DNA of 64,000 bases from Polynucleobacter paludilacus (GCF_018687595.1 NZ_CP061298.1:992001-1056000), one strand, 5' to 3'. Shown: positions 17,624-28,783, numbered from the stretch's first letter. Notes: generated by a model from the letters alone, not told the origin. Made by a program: numbers and translations.

Positions 17624-18088
17624 TTATTTGGTGGCATCCCAGACGAGCTTGATACCCAAGAGGCTTTGAATCAGATAAACGATGCTGGAAGCACCATGGA
17701 GGCGACCAAACATGGTAGCCGCAGGTGATTGCATGACAGGCATCCCTTCAAGCAAGGCCTGATCTCTTAAAGCACTCATCCAAGGTAATAAGACAACACT
17801 ACCAATCAGGCTGCAAATTAGCATTGCCAATAAAAGCCAACGCATGGATTGGTACTGGAATTGCCCCTGATTCACGAAGCGGTTGGCCATGACCAAGAGC
17901 ACCAAGCAAACTACAAAACTCAAGTAGGCTTCGATTCTGAAAATATCGCCAGCAATCATGCCGGCCACCTGATGGTCAGTCAGAATGGTAAACAATGCTG
18001 GCGCAACGAGATAGCCGGCTGCCAACATGCTGCCAACCCAGAGGCCAGCGACGACAGTGAAAAACCTTGGTGCTTTAGATGCGGACAC
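17624..18088 (-). CDS. DUF4149 membrane protein
   Basis: A 154-residue inner-membrane protein with four predicted helices (about 10-30, 50-70, 83-103, 130-148), matching the DUF4149 family, whose function is unknown. The start codon is GTG 18088, 15 bp after the greA stop, so it is probably the last gene of the carA-carB-greA transcript, a placement I recall from other Burkholderiales. It is convergent with yhbY, with 13 bp between stop codons. No catalytic motif is visible. Confidence 0.75.
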   Translation of the reverse strand: MSASKAPRFFTVVAGLWVGSMLAAGYLVAPALFTILTDHQVAGMIAGDIFRIEAYLSFVVCLVLLVMANRFVNQGQFQYQSMRWLLLAMLICSLIGSVVLLPWMSALRDQALLEGMPVMQSPAATMFGRLHGASSIVYLIQSLLGIKLVWDATK

Positions 18089-18103
18089 TGATGACTGAGA
18101 GGC

Positions 18104-18580
18104 TTAGATATATCGAATCGCCAAGATTTCAACTTCCCGATTTCCACCAGGAGCTTGCACTGCAACCACATCGCCCTCTTCTTTACTAATGAGTGCACGC
18201 GCGATTGGTGAGCTGATCGAAATCAAGTTACTAGCGATATCAGCCTCATCGTCGCCCACAATTTGATAAGTAAATTGAGTGCCGTCTTCTAAATCTTCAA
18301 GATCAACTGTTGCACCAAAGACTACTCGACCGTTGACATCTAATGAAGCAGGATCAATCACTTGAGCAGCAGACAACTTGCTTTCTAATTCTTGAATGCG
18401 CCCCTCAATGAAGCCCTGCTTTTCTTTGGCTGCATCATATTCAGCATTCTCAGAGAGGTCGCCTTGTGCGCGCGCTTCAGAGATTGCATTGATGACGGAA
18501 GGACGCTCAATATGTTTGAGGCGATGTAACTCCTCTTTCAGAAGTTCTGCACCACGCTTAGTAATGGGAATTGTGCTCAT
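18104..18580 (-). CDS. greA: Transcription elongation factor GreA
   Basis: A 158-residue factor that enters the RNA polymerase secondary channel and stimulates cleavage of backtracked RNA. The N-terminal coiled coil (about 1-75) holds ARAQGDLSENAEYDAAKEKQ, with the acidic Asp-Glu tip residues. The C-terminal globular domain has the family end SSPIARALISKEEGDVV. Length equals the E. coli protein. It lies downstream of carB, separated by 60 bp with a hairpin. Confidence 0.97.
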   Translation of the reverse strand: MSTIPITKRGAELLKEELHRLKHIERPSVINAISEARAQGDLSENAEYDAAKEKQGFIEGRIQELESKLSAAQVIDPASLDVNGRVVFGATVDLEDLEDGTQFTYQIVGDDEADIASNLISISSPIARALISKEEGDVVAVQAPGGNREVEILAIRYI

Positions 18581-18606
18581 ACCGCTAACCTAAATAAGAA
18601 TCGATT

Positions 18607-18629
18607 GCCTTGCGCAAATCGCGCAAGGC
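18607..18629 (-). terminator. Hairpin between carB and greA
   Basis: GCCTTGCGC/GCGCAAGGC, nine perfect pairs with a five-base loop, placed 12 bp after the carB stop. Downstream on the minus strand the sequence is AATCGATTCTTATTT, a weak T-tract, so it is a partial terminator or a 3'-end protecting structure. Confidence 0.45.
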
Positions 18630-18640
18630 CTGATTTTAGA

Positions 18641-21600
18641 TTAATTCAGCAGTAGATGTAAATTCTGTAAAGAGTACACCTCAAGCGACTCATTTCCGCC
18701 ATGCTGAGATGCAAGCAAACCATCCATCACCGCACGCGCAGCACTAATCGTGGTGTAGTAGGTAATCCCTTGCGCCTGAGCACTGGTCCGAATCGAACGT
18801 GAATCCGCAATGGCAGCCCGGGTTTCATCCACTGTAGTAAATACCAGGGAGATTTCACCGTTCTTAATCAAATCCACAATATGTGGACGACCATCTTTTA
18901 CTTTATTCACTACTCGAACAGGCAATCCAGCCGCTTCAATTGCTGCTGCGGTGCCTTTGGTAGCAACCATTGGGAAGCCCAGTTGATGTAATAACTTAGC
19001 GACTTCAACTGCCTTCGCCTTGTCACTATCCTTGACAGTCAGAGCAACCGTGCCCGTCTTAGGCAACTTCGTTCCAGCACCCAGTTGAGATTTGAAGAGC
19101 GCCTCACCAAAGGTTTTACCGACACCCATAACCTCACCTGTGGAGCGCATCTCTGGCCCCAAGATTGGATCAATGCCAGGAAATTTATTGAATGGGAAAA
19201 CGGCTTCCTTGACAGAGAAATACGGTGGCTTCACTTCAGCCTCAATACCCTGCTGGTCGAGTGATTGCCCCACCATGCAACGGGCAGCAATCTTAGCCAG
19301 CTGCAAGCCAGTAGCTTTAGAGACAAAAGGAACGGTCCGGGAGGCGCGGGGATTAACTTCAAGCACATAAATCACATCCAGACCATTGACATTCTGAATC
19401 GCAAACTGGACGTTCATTAGACCAACTACATTCAAACCTTTTGCCATCGCAGCAGTTTGACGCTTGATCTCACTTACAGTTTCCTCAGAGAGAGAATACG
19501 GTGGCAAGGAACATGCAGAGTCACCAGAGTGAACTCCAGCCTGCTCAATATGCTCCATCACTCCGCCGATAAATACCCGCTTACCGTCGCTGATGCAATC
19601 CACATCACACTCAATCGCGTCATTCAAGAAGCGATCTAAAAGCACAGGAGAATCATTAGATACTTTGACAGCTTCACGCATATAGCGTTCGAGATCTCTG
19701 CCATCGTGCACGATTTCCATTGCACGACCACCCAAAACATAAGAAGGACGAACTACCAATGGATAGCCAATTTCTTCAGCGAGCTTGAGTGCCTCATCTT
19801 CAGCGCGTGCGGTGCGGTTAGGTGGTTGACGTAAGCCCAAATCTTGCAGAAGTTTCTGGAAACGCTCACGATCTTCAGCCGCATCAATCATGTCAGGCGA
19901 AGTACCAATAATAGGCACACCATTCTTCTCAAGATCCAATGCCAACTTCAAGGGGGTTTGACCACCATACTGGACGATGACGCCCTTAGGCTTCTCTTTA
20001 GCGACAATCTCTAAAACATCTTCAAGCGTCAATGGCTCAAAGTAGAGACGATCAGAAGTGTCATAGTCAGTAGAAACAGTTTCTGGATTACAGTTCACCA
20101 TGATGGTTTCAAAACCATCGTCACGCATGGCCAGCGCAGCATGGACGCAGCAGTAGTCAAACTCAATACCCTGACCGATGCGATTGGGTCCACCACCGAG
20201 CACCATGATCTTGTCACGATTCGTTGGATTTGACTCGCACTCACCATGCTCAGCTTCATAGGTGGAATACATATAAGCAGTATTAGTAGCGAATTCTGCT
20301 GCGCACGTATCTACCCGCTTATAAACAGGGGTGACTTTGAGACGATGACGTGCAGAGCGAATGGATGATGCATCGACGCCGAGTAATTTAGCGAGTCTGC
20401 GATCCGAGAATCCCTTCTGCTTTACAAAACGCAGTTCTGCTGCTGACAGGCTATCGATCTTGCGCTGCTTAAGCTCAGTCTCCATGGTAATGAGCTCTTC
20501 AATTTGCTCTAAGAACCAAGGATCGACTTTAGTTTCAGCGTAGATCTCATCTAAACCCATTCCCATCCGGAAGGCATCAGCCAAATACCAAATACGATCA
20601 GGGCCAGGCTCACCAATTTCTTGAATGATGTCGTCTAAATCAGTAGACACTTCATCTAAACCATCTACCCCCACCTCAAGACCACGTAGGGCTTTTTGGA
20701 AGGACTCTTGGAAGGTGCGGCCAATCGCCATCACTTCACCAACGGATTTCATCTGAGTAGTTAAACGTGAATCTGCTTGCGGGAACTTCTCAAAAGCAAA
20801 GCGAGGAATCTTGGTCACGACATAGTCGATTGACGGCTCGAAGGATGCAGGTGTTGCACCACCTGTGATGTCATTCTTGAGTTCATCTAAGGTGTATCCG
20901 ACTGCCAACTTGGCAGCAATCTTCGCGATTGGGAAACCAGTCGCTTTAGAAGCCAATGCAGATGAGCGAGATACCCGTGGGTTCATCTCAATCACAATCA
21001 TGCGCCCATCAGCTGGGTTAATCGAGAACTGCACGTTTGAACCGCCAGTATCTACGCCGATCTCGCGCAAGACCGCAATCGATGCATTACGCATGATTTG
21101 ATATTCTTTATCGGTCAAGGTTTGAGCAGGTGCGACCGTAATCGAGTCACCGGTATGAACGCCCATCGGATCTAAGTTTTCAATCGAGCAAACAATGATG
21201 CAGTTATCAGCACGATCTCGCACCACTTCCATCTCAAATTCTTTCCAACCCAAGAGCGACTCTTCAATCAGCAGTTCGTGGGTCGGTGAGAGATCTAAAC
21301 CGCGTTTGCAGATTTCTTCAAACTCTTCGCGGTTATAAGCAATACCACCGCCTGATCCACCCATGGTGAATGATGGACGGATCACTACCGGGAAACCGGC
21401 GCTACCAGTTTCTTGTTGAATGCGTTGCTGTACTTCATGAGCTTCATCTAGCGAATGGGCAATCCCAGACTTGGCAGAGCCTAGACCAATTTTGGTCATC
21501 GCCTCTTTGAACTTTTGACGATCTTCTGCCTTATCAATTGCCTCAGGTGAAGCGCCAATCAATTCACAGCCGTATTTTTCTAATACACCGTGGCGATGTA

Positions 21601-21904
21601 AATCCAGTGCACAGTTCAATGCGGTTTGACCACCCATCGTTGGGAGAATCGCATCTGGCTTCTCGGTAGCGATGATGCGCTCTACCACTTCCCAAGTAAT
21701 CGGCTCGATGTAGGTTACATCCGCCATCTCGGGGTCGGTCATGATGGTCGCAGGGTTGCTATTGACCAAAATCACTTTGTAGCCCTCATCACGCAATGCC
21801 TTACAAGCCTGCGCTCCGGAATAGTCAAACTCACAAGCTTGACCAATCACAATCGGGCCAGCACCAATAATCAGAATGCTCTTAATGTCGCTACGCTTAG
21901 GCAT
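18641..21904 (-). CDS. carB: Carbamoyl-phosphate synthase large subunit CarB
   Basis: A 1087-residue enzyme that makes carbamoyl phosphate from bicarbonate, ATP and ammonia channelled from CarA, for arginine and pyrimidine synthesis. Two homologous ATP-grasp halves are clear: the first begins [22 protein letters not shown], the second [20 protein letters not shown]. An oligomerisation domain lies between, and a C-terminal MGS-like allosteric domain from about residue 940. The ATG overlaps the carA stop as TAATG. Confidence 0.98.
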   Translation of the reverse strand: MPKRSDIKSILIIGAGPIVIGQACEFDYSGAQACKALRDEGYKVILVNSNPATIMTDPEMADVTYIEPITWEVVERIIATEKPDAILPTMGGQTALNCALDLHRHGVLEKYGCELIGASPEAIDKAEDRQKFKEAMTKIGLGSAKSGIAHSLDEAHEVQQRIQQETGSAGFPVVIRPSFTMGGSGGGIAYNREEFEEICKRGLDLSPTHELLIEESLLGWKEFEMEVVRDRADNCIIVCSIENLDPMGVHTGDSITVAPAQTLTDKEYQIMRNASIAVLREIGVDTGGSNVQFSINPADGRMIVIEMNPRVSRSSALASKATGFPIAKIAAKLAVGYTLDELKNDITGGATPASFEPSIDYVVTKIPRFAFEKFPQADSRLTTQMKSVGEVMAIGRTFQESFQKALRGLEVGVDGLDEVSTDLDDIIQEIGEPGPDRIWYLADAFRMGMGLDEIYAETKVDPWFLEQIEELITMETELKQRKIDSLSAAELRFVKQKGFSDRRLAKLLGVDASSIRSARHRLKVTPVYKRVDTCAAEFATNTAYMYSTYEAEHGECESNPTNRDKIMVLGGGPNRIGQGIEFDYCCVHAALAMRDDGFETIMVNCNPETVSTDYDTSDRLYFEPLTLEDVLEIVAKEKPKGVIVQYGGQTPLKLALDLEKNGVPIIGTSPDMIDAAEDRERFQKLLQDLGLRQPPNRTARAEDEALKLAEEIGYPLVVRPSYVLGGRAMEIVHDGRDLERYMREAVKVSNDSPVLLDRFLNDAIECDVDCISDGKRVFIGGVMEHIEQAGVHSGDSACSLPPYSLSEETVSEIKRQTAAMAKGLNVVGLMNVQFAIQNVNGLDVIYVLEVNPRASRTVPFVSKATGLQLAKIAARCMVGQSLDQQGIEAEVKPPYFSVKEAVFPFNKFPGIDPILGPEMRSTGEVMGVGKTFGEALFKSQLGAGTKLPKTGTVALTVKDSDKAKAVEVAKLLHQLGFPMVATKGTAAAIEAAGLPVRVVNKVKDGRPHIVDLIKNGEISLVFTTVDETRAAIADSRSIRTSAQAQGITYYTTISAARAVMDGLLASQHGGNESLEVYSLQNLHLLLN

Positions 21905-23097
21905 TATTTGCCTCCTTTGTTGCTGGCATTCATGAGCTCCACAAATCGATCAAACAAATACGCAATGTCATGTGGTCCAGGCGAGGCTTCTGGGTGGCCT
22001 TGGAAGCACAAAGCGAGTTTATCTTTCCAAGCCAGGCCCTGTAATGAACCATCAAATAATGAAATGTGTGTAACGCGCACGGTATCGGGCAAGGTATTGG
22101 GATCTACCGCAAAGCCATGATTCTGCGAAGTGATTGCAACGCGCCCACTATCTAAATCTTTAACGGGATGGTTAGCGCCATGGTGACCAAACTTCATCTT
22201 CAATGTCTTAGCGCCAGCGGCCAATCCCATAATTTGATGTCCTAAGCAAATACCAAAGGTTGGCACGCCCTTCTCAATGATTTCTTTGGCAGCCGCAATC
22301 GCATAATCGCATGGGCCGGGATCGCCAGGGCCATTAGAGAAGAACACGCCATCGGGATTCATAGCCAATACCTCTGCAGCACTGGTTTGTGCAGGAACTA
22401 CAGTGAGGTCGCAACCACGTTCAGCTAGCATGCGCAAAATATTGAATTTCACACCAAAGTCATAGGCCACTACTTTTTTGAGAGGCTTACTTTGCTCTAA
22501 GCTGCGATAGGCTGGCTTGCCATCAGGGCCATGCAATTCCCACTCGGCTTCACGCCATGGGTAGGATTTCTTAGTTGTAACTACCTTTGCTAAATCTAAA
22601 CCAGACATCCCTGGGAAGGATTGCGCCAACTGCAAGGCCTTTTTACCTAGGGCCTCAATATCGTCGCCCAACTTGCCAGCCACAATGGCACCAGATTGAG
22701 CGCCCTTATCACGCAAGATGCGGGTGAGCTTCCGAGTATCAACGCCGGAGATGCCCTGTACCTTGGATTTGGTCAGATAGTCTTCGAGACTACCTTCAGA
22801 ACGGAAGTTCGAGACCCGTCTGGATAAATCTTTAACGACTAGACCAGCAGCATGAATTTGGGTTGACTCCGCATCTTGAGCATTGACTCCGACATTACCA
22901 ATATGCGGGTAAGTCAGCGTGACAATTTGACGCGAGTAACTGGGGTCAGTAATGATTTCTTGATAGCCAGTGAGTGCAGTATTGAAGACTACCTCCCCAA
23001 CGGTTTCGCCGGGAGCGCCAATACTATGGCCTGGAAATAAAGTGCCGTCGGCTAGAGCCAACACGGCGGGAGGAAAAGAAGGAAGCAAGGGTGACAA
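21904..23097 (-). CDS. carA: Carbamoyl-phosphate synthase small subunit CarA
   Basis: A 397-residue glutamine amidotransferase that supplies ammonia to CarB. The N-terminal domain starts [17 protein letters not shown]; the class I amidotransferase domain carries the nucleophile in [13 protein letters not shown] and the His-Glu pair in GHPEASPGP. The frame offers no ATG near the family N-terminus. A TTG at 23097 has GGAG five bases upstream and fits; a second TTG at 23088 would give the remembered family start MLPSFPP but has no site. The 198 bp upstream, after prpE, must hold the promoter unless prpE is co-transcribed. Confidence 0.96.
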   Translation of the reverse strand: MSPLLPSFPPAVLALADGTLFPGHSIGAPGETVGEVVFNTALTGYQEIITDPSYSRQIVTLTYPHIGNVGVNAQDAESTQIHAAGLVVKDLSRRVSNFRSEGSLEDYLTKSKVQGISGVDTRKLTRILRDKGAQSGAIVAGKLGDDIEALGKKALQLAQSFPGMSGLDLAKVVTTKKSYPWREAEWELHGPDGKPAYRSLEQSKPLKKVVAYDFGVKFNILRMLAERGCDLTVVPAQTSAAEVLAMNPDGVFFSNGPGDPGPCDYAIAAAKEIIEKGVPTFGICLGHQIMGLAAGAKTLKMKFGHHGANHPVKDLDSGRVAITSQNHGFAVDPNTLPDTVRVTHISLFDGSLQGLAWKDKLALCFQGHPEASPGPHDIAYLFDRFVELMNASNKGGK

Positions 23098-23295
23098 ACC
23101 ATCTCCAGTCCCTGCTCCATCCGACGCTCAACACCTCACAAAAGACTACCCCGAGGCTGTTTTTGCGGGAGGTGAGTGTCTTTAAGCGCTAGGGTAATTA
23201 TTGAGTTTCGAACCTTGCAATGATACCAGCTCGTTCACCCCAAAAGCAGAACTGCGCCCCTCCTCCCCTGGTCATTAGGCTGGCAGGCACCTTAA

Positions 23296-25182
23296 TTAGG
23301 ACTTAATAGGATTTTGCTCAATAATTTGCTTGATTTGCGCCAAGACCGTTTGGTCTTCCATGGTGCTGATATCTCCAGGATCCCGACCTTCAGCAACCGC
23401 TTGTAGTGCACGACGAACTATTTTTCCTGAACGGGTTTTAGGCAAAGCCGTCACGATATAGACCCTGGCTGGACGCGCAATGGCTCCCAACTGCTGATCT
23501 ACTGTCTTCATTAACTCCGCCTCTAGCGTCGCCACATTAGAAGCATCTTTTGGGATCGCAAAACCAATCGCAACTTGACCTTTTAGCTTGTCCTCAACAC
23601 CCACCACGGCCACTTCAGAGATATTCGGATGGCTAGAGAGCGACTCTTCAATCTCACGCGTGCCTAGCCGATGTCCAGCCACATTAATCACATCATCGGT
23701 TCGACCCAGGATAAAGAAGTAACCGTCTTTATCTTTGATGCCCCAGTCAAAGGTGGAATATATTGTCTTACCCGGAATCGTTTCCCAATACGTGCTGACA
23801 AAGCGCTTATCGTCGCCCCAAACCGTTTGCATGCAACCTGGAGGCAAAGGCCCTTCAATCGCAATCACCCCTTTTTGGTCGGGACCGAGCTCTGCAGAGC
23901 TCGCATCATCGAGCAACTTCAGGTTATAGCCAAAGGAAGGGACGCCCGGCGAGCCAAACTTATGGGGCATCACTTCAACGCCACGTTGTATAGCCAGCAT
24001 GGGCCAACCTGTTTCGGTTTGCCAGTAGTTATCCACAATCGGCTTCTGAATCGCATCATGAATCCAGCTTGCGGTTGGCTCATCCAAAGGCTCGCCTGCC
24101 AAAAACAGGGCACGCAAACTCGAGAGATCATATTTACTCAAAAATGCGGGGTCTTGCTTCTTCAGAACCCTCACTGCGGTTGGCGCAGAGAACATCACTG
24201 AAACTTTGTATTTCTCAACCAACTGCCACCAGATACCAGCATCGGGACGCAACGGTGTGCCCTCATACAAGATGGTTGCCATGCCATGAATCAGTGGCGC
24301 ATAAATAATGTAGCTATGCCCCACTACCCAACCAATGTCTGAGGTACAGAACATGGTCTCGCCGGGCTTGCCACAAAAGATGTGGTTCATGGTGGAAGCC
24401 AACGCAACGGTATAGCCGCCGGTATCGCGCTGCACACCTTTAGGTTTACCAGTAGTGCCCGAGGTATACAAAATGTATGAAGGGTGAGTCGAGTCAACCC
24501 ACTCGACCGGCACGATATCGTTCACATGGTTTTGACGCTCTGTGGCGTAATCTAAGTCGCGTCCTGGAACGGGTATGAAATTCACCAAGCCTCGATTCAC
24601 AATCAACACCTTTTCAGGTTTGGCGGTTGCTAAGGCAATCGCCTCATCTAGTAATGGCTTGTACGGCACCGCTTTACCACCACGCATTCCTGCCTCAGCA
24701 GTGATGATCATTTTGGGTTTAGCGTCATCAATTCGAGAAGCTAAGCTATGTGAGGCAAAGCCACCAAAGACCACAGAGTGAATTGCACCGATACGAACAC
24801 AAGCCAGCATTGCAAAGCAAGCTTCGGCAATCATCGGCATGTAAATTAATACACGATCGCCCTTCTTCACACCATTGGCCTTCAGAATCGCGGCGAGCCG
24901 ATTGACCTCTTCATACAACTCTTGGTAGGTATAGGTTTTTTCGATATTCGTTTCAGTAGACACTGCGACCAAAGCAGTTTGGTCGGCTCGATCTTTTAAG
25001 TGACGATCTACTGCGTTGTAGCAAAGATTGGTTAAACCGCCTTCAAACCATTTTGCAAATGGTGGGTTTGCATAATTGAGAACGGACTGAAATGGCTTTT
25101 CCCAATGAACTAATTTGGCCTGCTCTCCCCAGAAACCATCCGGATCTTGAATAGAGCGTTCATGATGCGCTTTGTAGGACAT
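23296..25182 (-). CDS. prpE: Propionyl-CoA synthetase PrpE
   Basis: A 628-residue acyl-CoA synthetase of the acetate/propionate type (AMP-forming). The N-terminal FWGEQAKLVHWEKPF and the adenylation motif YTSGTTGKPKGVQRDTGG are typical of PrpE, where acetyl-CoA synthetase usually reads differently after GVQ. The A8 hinge GRTDDVINVAGHRLGT and the C-terminal catalytic lysine region LPKTRSGKIVRR are intact. It activates propionate or acetate to its CoA thioester in the cytoplasm. No other prp genes are nearby; mmsA at 37 kb is a possible metabolic partner. Confidence 0.92.
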   Translation of the reverse strand: MSYKAHHERSIQDPDGFWGEQAKLVHWEKPFQSVLNYANPPFAKWFEGGLTNLCYNAVDRHLKDRADQTALVAVSTETNIEKTYTYQELYEEVNRLAAILKANGVKKGDRVLIYMPMIAEACFAMLACVRIGAIHSVVFGGFASHSLASRIDDAKPKMIITAEAGMRGGKAVPYKPLLDEAIALATAKPEKVLIVNRGLVNFIPVPGRDLDYATERQNHVNDIVPVEWVDSTHPSYILYTSGTTGKPKGVQRDTGGYTVALASTMNHIFCGKPGETMFCTSDIGWVVGHSYIIYAPLIHGMATILYEGTPLRPDAGIWWQLVEKYKVSVMFSAPTAVRVLKKQDPAFLSKYDLSSLRALFLAGEPLDEPTASWIHDAIQKPIVDNYWQTETGWPMLAIQRGVEVMPHKFGSPGVPSFGYNLKLLDDASSAELGPDQKGVIAIEGPLPPGCMQTVWGDDKRFVSTYWETIPGKTIYSTFDWGIKDKDGYFFILGRTDDVINVAGHRLGTREIEESLSSHPNISEVAVVGVEDKLKGQVAIGFAIPKDASNVATLEAELMKTVDQQLGAIARPARVYIVTALPKTRSGKIVRRALQAVAEGRDPGDISTMEDQTVLAQIKQIIEQNPIKS

Positions 25183-25236
25183 GTTTAACCTGACAGTAAA
25201 AAAATTCCTGACACTCAGACTAACAAGAGGGTTCTC

Positions 25237-26613
25237 TTAGTTGCTAGAGGTCTTAATGGAATCTTTTTTCGCAGATTTTGCAAGTCCTGTCGATGCGGAT
25301 TTATGCTGAGTTGCAGCCTGATTGGAGGAGGAATTACCCTTAGACGCCACTTTAGTATCCTTGGCGTTTTTAACTGCTCCCTTACCGGCTACACCTTTCT
25401 TGGTCTTTTTAGGGGGTGGCGGTGGCTTCTCCAAGCTCAGGCTGGCAGTCTCTGCAAGAGCAACCGAAATATCACCTGGGCGACGGCTTGTCTTAGGAAT
25501 GATGACGGTAGACCCCGCCTTAATTCTCATCCCCTTGGGAATGCCATTGATCTCCCGCAAGGTAGCCAAATCCACGCCCAAACTTTGCGCAGTAGCCTCA
25601 GCGCTTTGGGTTTGCGCCACCTTCACAGCCGTCCATGTGGACAGGGGCTTGTTGTATTTTTTGAGGTTCTCTTGATAAACCTCTGCATGTCCGAAAGGCA
25701 AGAGTATTTGCTGATTGGCTGCACTGAGAATCACGGGCTTATTAAAAGAAGGATTGAGCGTCTTAAATTCATCGACAGACATTTCAGCCAACTTGGCAGC
25801 AAGCGCAACATCAATATCGTTATTGACATCGACCGCAATAAAGTAAGGATGATTCTCCAAGGCAGGCAACGTTACCCCAAATGCACTTGGGTCTAAAACC
25901 AGAGCGCGATAAGCCATCAACTTAGGCACATAGGCTCTGGTCTCTAGAGGCATCGTTAAGCTCCAATAGTCTGTTGGCAAGCCAGCAGCCAGATTTCTTT
26001 TTTGGGCCTTGAGAATATTGCCCGACCCCCAGTTGTAGGCTGCCAATGCCAGCTCCCAACTGCCAAATTGAGTATGCAGACGATTTAAGTAATCAAGCGC
26101 TGCATCGGTTGATTGCAAAACATCGCGTCGTTCGTCACGGAAGACATTCTGAGTTAACTGAAAATCTTTTCCAGTCTTAGGCATAAATTGCCAAATGCCC
26201 ATGGCCTTAGCGCCTGACTTGGCTTGCGGATTAAAAGCACTCTCTACAAATGGCAGTAAGGCCAGTTCAGTCGGCATATTGCGCGCATTGACTTCCTGAA
26301 CGATATAAAACAAATAAGGTGAGGACCGCTTCATCGAGCGTTGCACGTAATCTGGCCGACTAGCTAACCAAACCGTTTGATCAACAATCAGTGGTGAATC
26401 CACTGGCTCCATTTGAAAACCATCTCGAATGCGAAGCCAAAGATTGTCTGAAGGTGCACCTAAGTCACTGACGTTTTGCTTATTTAAATTGACGCGGGTT
26501 GCTCGGGATAGCTTGGTGCCTCCTTTGGTGGGAGTATCGGAGGACCAATCACCCGTAGCGCAACCTGTCAGCACAGCAACCATCAAGATTGCCACATAGG
26601 GCCAACGGATCAA
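25237..26613 (-). CDS. LysM-containing lytic transglycosylase lipoprotein (MltD-like)
   Basis: A 458-residue protein that cleaves peptidoglycan glycan strands. A lipoprotein signal ends in LTGC (Cys near 17), so it is probably anchored to the outer membrane. The SLT domain has ALLPFVESAFNP (catalytic Glu), AMGIWQFMP and LALAAYNWGSGNI. LysM-like segments follow (LGVDLATLREINGIPKGM), then a low-complexity Pro/Lys/Ser tail. The start was placed at TTG 26613, which overlaps the gloB stop as TTGA and has AAGGA six bases upstream. Confidence 0.88.
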   Translation of the reverse strand: MIRWPYVAILMVAVLTGCATGDWSSDTPTKGGTKLSRATRVNLNKQNVSDLGAPSDNLWLRIRDGFQMEPVDSPLIVDQTVWLASRPDYVQRSMKRSSPYLFYIVQEVNARNMPTELALLPFVESAFNPQAKSGAKAMGIWQFMPKTGKDFQLTQNVFRDERRDVLQSTDAALDYLNRLHTQFGSWELALAAYNWGSGNILKAQKRNLAAGLPTDYWSLTMPLETRAYVPKLMAYRALVLDPSAFGVTLPALENHPYFIAVDVNNDIDVALAAKLAEMSVDEFKTLNPSFNKPVILSAANQQILLPFGHAEVYQENLKKYNKPLSTWTAVKVAQTQSAEATAQSLGVDLATLREINGIPKGMRIKAGSTVIIPKTSRRPGDISVALAETASLSLEKPPPPPKKTKKGVAGKGAVKNAKDTKVASKGNSSSNQAATQHKSASTGLAKSAKKDSIKTSSN

Positions 26614-27422
26614 AACCGATCCTTCCAAGCTCGAATCACCGCTAATACATGGGCCGGACTCGGTAAGTTTGTCTCACCAGAAATCGCCATCGCTGAAGCA
26701 ACTACCTCAGCCTGGTTACAGCGCATGAAGGGATTGACTTGTAATTCATGGCCAATGGTTGTTGGCAAGGTAGGCAAGCCTTTCGCTCGCAAGGCTTTTG
26801 CCCTCTCAGCCCAATCGATCAAGTTGGTATTGTTTGGCTCTACAGCCAAAGCAAAACGGATGTTCGATAAGGTGTACTCATGGGTACAAAACACGAGCGT
26901 GTTTTTTGGCAAGGCCGCAAACTTGGCAAGTGACTCACTCATCTGGGTAGGAGTGCCCTCAAACAATCTCCCGCAACCCGATGCAAACAAGGTATCGCCA
27001 CAAAACAGCATGGGCTCAAGCACATTGGCCTGCATGTTCGCAAAGTAGGCAATGTGGCTCAAGGTATGTCCTGGCACTTCAAAGACCTTGAGACTTAAGC
27101 GTGGATGGGCAATCTCTACCTTATCCCCTTCTAAAAGTCCTTCGGTTCTACCTGAGATATCAATGCTCGCTGGACCATAAACCGGAATTGGATGCGGCTT
27201 CATGGCGTCAATTAATTGCAATACACCGCCAGTATGATCAGCATGATGATGGGTAATGAGGATGCCTGTTAAATGCAATTGCTTTTCAGTCAGGTAATCT
27301 AAAACGGGTGCTGCATCACCTGGATCAACCACCAATGCTGAGTGACCATCATGGATACACCAAATATAGTTATCCTCGAATGCAGGGATGGGCCAAACCT
27401 GTAATAAAGTATTCTTGTCCAT
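26610..27422 (-). CDS. gloB: Hydroxyacylglutathione hydrolase (glyoxalase II) GloB
   Basis: A 270-residue cytoplasmic metallo-beta-lactamase-fold enzyme that hydrolyses S-lactoylglutathione, the second step of methylglyoxal detoxification. The binuclear metal motif ITHHHADHTGG covers residues 56-66; the bridging Asp lies in LFCGDTLFASGCGR and a further His in CTHEYTLSN. The start was set at ATG 27422 (MDKNTLLQVW), matching the family N-terminus; a longer frame upstream would overlap the divergent methyltransferase gene. Only six bases separate the two start codons. Confidence 0.93.
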   Translation of the reverse strand: MDKNTLLQVWPIPAFEDNYIWCIHDGHSALVVDPGDAAPVLDYLTEKQLHLTGILITHHHADHTGGVLQLIDAMKPHPIPVYGPASIDISGRTEGLLEGDKVEIAHPRLSLKVFEVPGHTLSHIAYFANMQANVLEPMLFCGDTLFASGCGRLFEGTPTQMSESLAKFAALPKNTLVFCTHEYTLSNIRFALAVEPNNTNLIDWAERAKALRAKGLPTLPTTIGHELQVNPFMRCNQAEVVASAMAISGETNLPSPAHVLAVIRAWKDRF

Positions 27423-27428
27423 AGACTC

Positions 27429-28226
27429 ATGATACCAACCCCGACCCCCCCTTCCCAAGCCCCCGCACCACCATGGAGTTCATGGGAAAAATGGCTTGAA
27501 TCACCCCCGGGAAAGTATGTCCTAAACTGGGAGCAGCGCTGCTTTGATCAAATCGTGGCCGACGTTTTTGGTTTTCATGCTGTCCAAATTGGGTTACCGC
27601 AGATCAACTCCCTAGCAGAAAATCGCATGCCATTGCATGCCTTATTGATTGGTCGTCATGACACTCAAGAAAACTTACCTTCGGCGCAATGGCACATCAT
27701 TGAAGGTGAAAATCATGAGCTCCCTTTTGCCAGCGAGAGCATTGATTTATTAATTCTTCCGCATGTGCTCGAATTCGCTGCAGACCCTCATCAAGTTCTG
27801 CGTGAAGTAGAACGCGTGCTTCGCCCTGAGGGTCGACTGATTATTTCTGGATTCAATCCGGCCAGCATTTGGGGAGTGAGGCAGTATCTCAGTCGCCTAA
27901 TTGGCAATCCTTACCTGCCTCGAGACGGGCAGTTCATTGGGCTGATGCGGATTAAAGACTGGCTGCAATTACTCAATTTCTCTTTAGACCGCGGTCACTT
28001 TGGCTGCTATAAATGGCCGCTCCAGAGCAAGAGCGGTATGGCACGCATGGATTTCTTGGAGTTGATGGGTAACCGTTGGTGGCCTATTTTTGGGGCCGTA
28101 TTCTTAATCTCGGCGATCAAAAGACAAGCTGGCATGCGTTTGATTGGTCGAATCCCCAGCAAAATTCTGCCGGCAATCCAGCAATTGAGTCCGGCTGCAG
28201 AGCGAAATCAGCTAAAGTCCAAATAA
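27429..28226 (+). CDS. YafS-like class I methyltransferase
   Basis: A 265-residue protein resembling the Methyltransf_11 family and E. coli YafS, which sits in the same place between gloB and rnhA. Visible are [19 protein letters not shown] (post-motif II) and [14 protein letters not shown] (motif III). Motif I, normally a Gly-rich SAM loop, is poorly preserved in [11 protein letters not shown], so activity is uncertain. The N-terminal [20 protein letters not shown] is a conserved-looking lead. ATG 27429 is the only reasonable start, and its ribosome binding region would overlap the start of gloB. Confidence 0.75.
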   Translation: MIPTPTPPSQAPAPPWSSWEKWLESPPGKYVLNWEQRCFDQIVADVFGFHAVQIGLPQINSLAENRMPLHALLIGRHDTQENLPSAQWHIIEGENHELPFASESIDLLILPHVLEFAADPHQVLREVERVLRPEGRLIISGFNPASIWGVRQYLSRLIGNPYLPRDGQFIGLMRIKDWLQLLNFSLDRGHFGCYKWPLQSKSGMARMDFLELMGNRWWPIFGAVFLISAIKRQAGMRLIGRIPSKILPAIQQLSPAAERNQLKSK

Positions 28227-28242
28227 ACCTCATCAGCCAACC

Positions 28243-28698
28243 ATGTCAGATACTAAACACGCTCACCACATTGTCATTTATACCGACGGAGCATGCAAAG
28301 GCAATCCTGGCCCCGGAGGCTGGGGAGCAGTGCTGCGCTCGGGCGGTCATGAAAAACACTTACATGGCGGTGCAGAGCACACTACCAATAATCGCATGGA
28401 AATTAGCGCTGTCATTCATGCGCTCAAAGCCCTGAGGCAGGCTAGCTCAGTAGAGCTCTGGACGGACTCCCAATACGTCCAAAAAGGGGTAACCGAATGG
28501 CTAGAGGGATGGAAAAAGCGAGGCTGGAAAACCGCTAGTAAAGAGCCCGTTAAGAACGCTGACCTGTGGCAAGAGTTGGACGAATTACTACCCAAACACC
28601 AAATCTCATGGCATTGGGTCCGGGGACACAACGGCGACCCCGGCAATGAACTGGCTGATCAGCTCGCGAATCGTGGGGTCGAAGAGTACCTGCCCTAG
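28243..28698 (+). CDS. rnhA: Ribonuclease HI
   Basis: A 151-residue enzyme that degrades RNA in RNA-DNA hybrids. The catalytic set is complete: Asp15 in IYTDGAC, Glu53 in RMEISAV, Asp75 in LWTDSQYV and Asp139 in NELADQLA, with His129 in VRGHNGD. Length matches the E. coli protein. It starts 16 bp after the methyltransferase gene. In many proteobacteria dnaQ is the next gene; here the RND efflux pair stands in between. Confidence 0.97.
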   Translation: MSDTKHAHHIVIYTDGACKGNPGPGGWGAVLRSGGHEKHLHGGAEHTTNNRMEISAVIHALKALRQASSVELWTDSQYVQKGVTEWLEGWKKRGWKTASKEPVKNADLWQELDELLPKHQISWHWVRGHNGDPGNELADQLANRGVEEYLP

Positions 28699-28783
28699 CT
28701 AGCCCCTAGCTTAGAAGCCTTTTTTAAGGGGTTTATGAGAGAATGGTCGGATTCTGAGAACTACTAAAACTGCCTTCGAGACC

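Noticed and set aside
23671-24201. 176-codon plus-strand reading frame opposite prpE
   Set aside because: Antisense shadow of a well-conserved gene, with His/Gln/Arg-rich product and no start signal.
25303-25896. 197-codon plus-strand frame opposite the lytic transglycosylase
   Set aside because: Antisense to coding sequence, no recognisable domain, no ribosome binding site.
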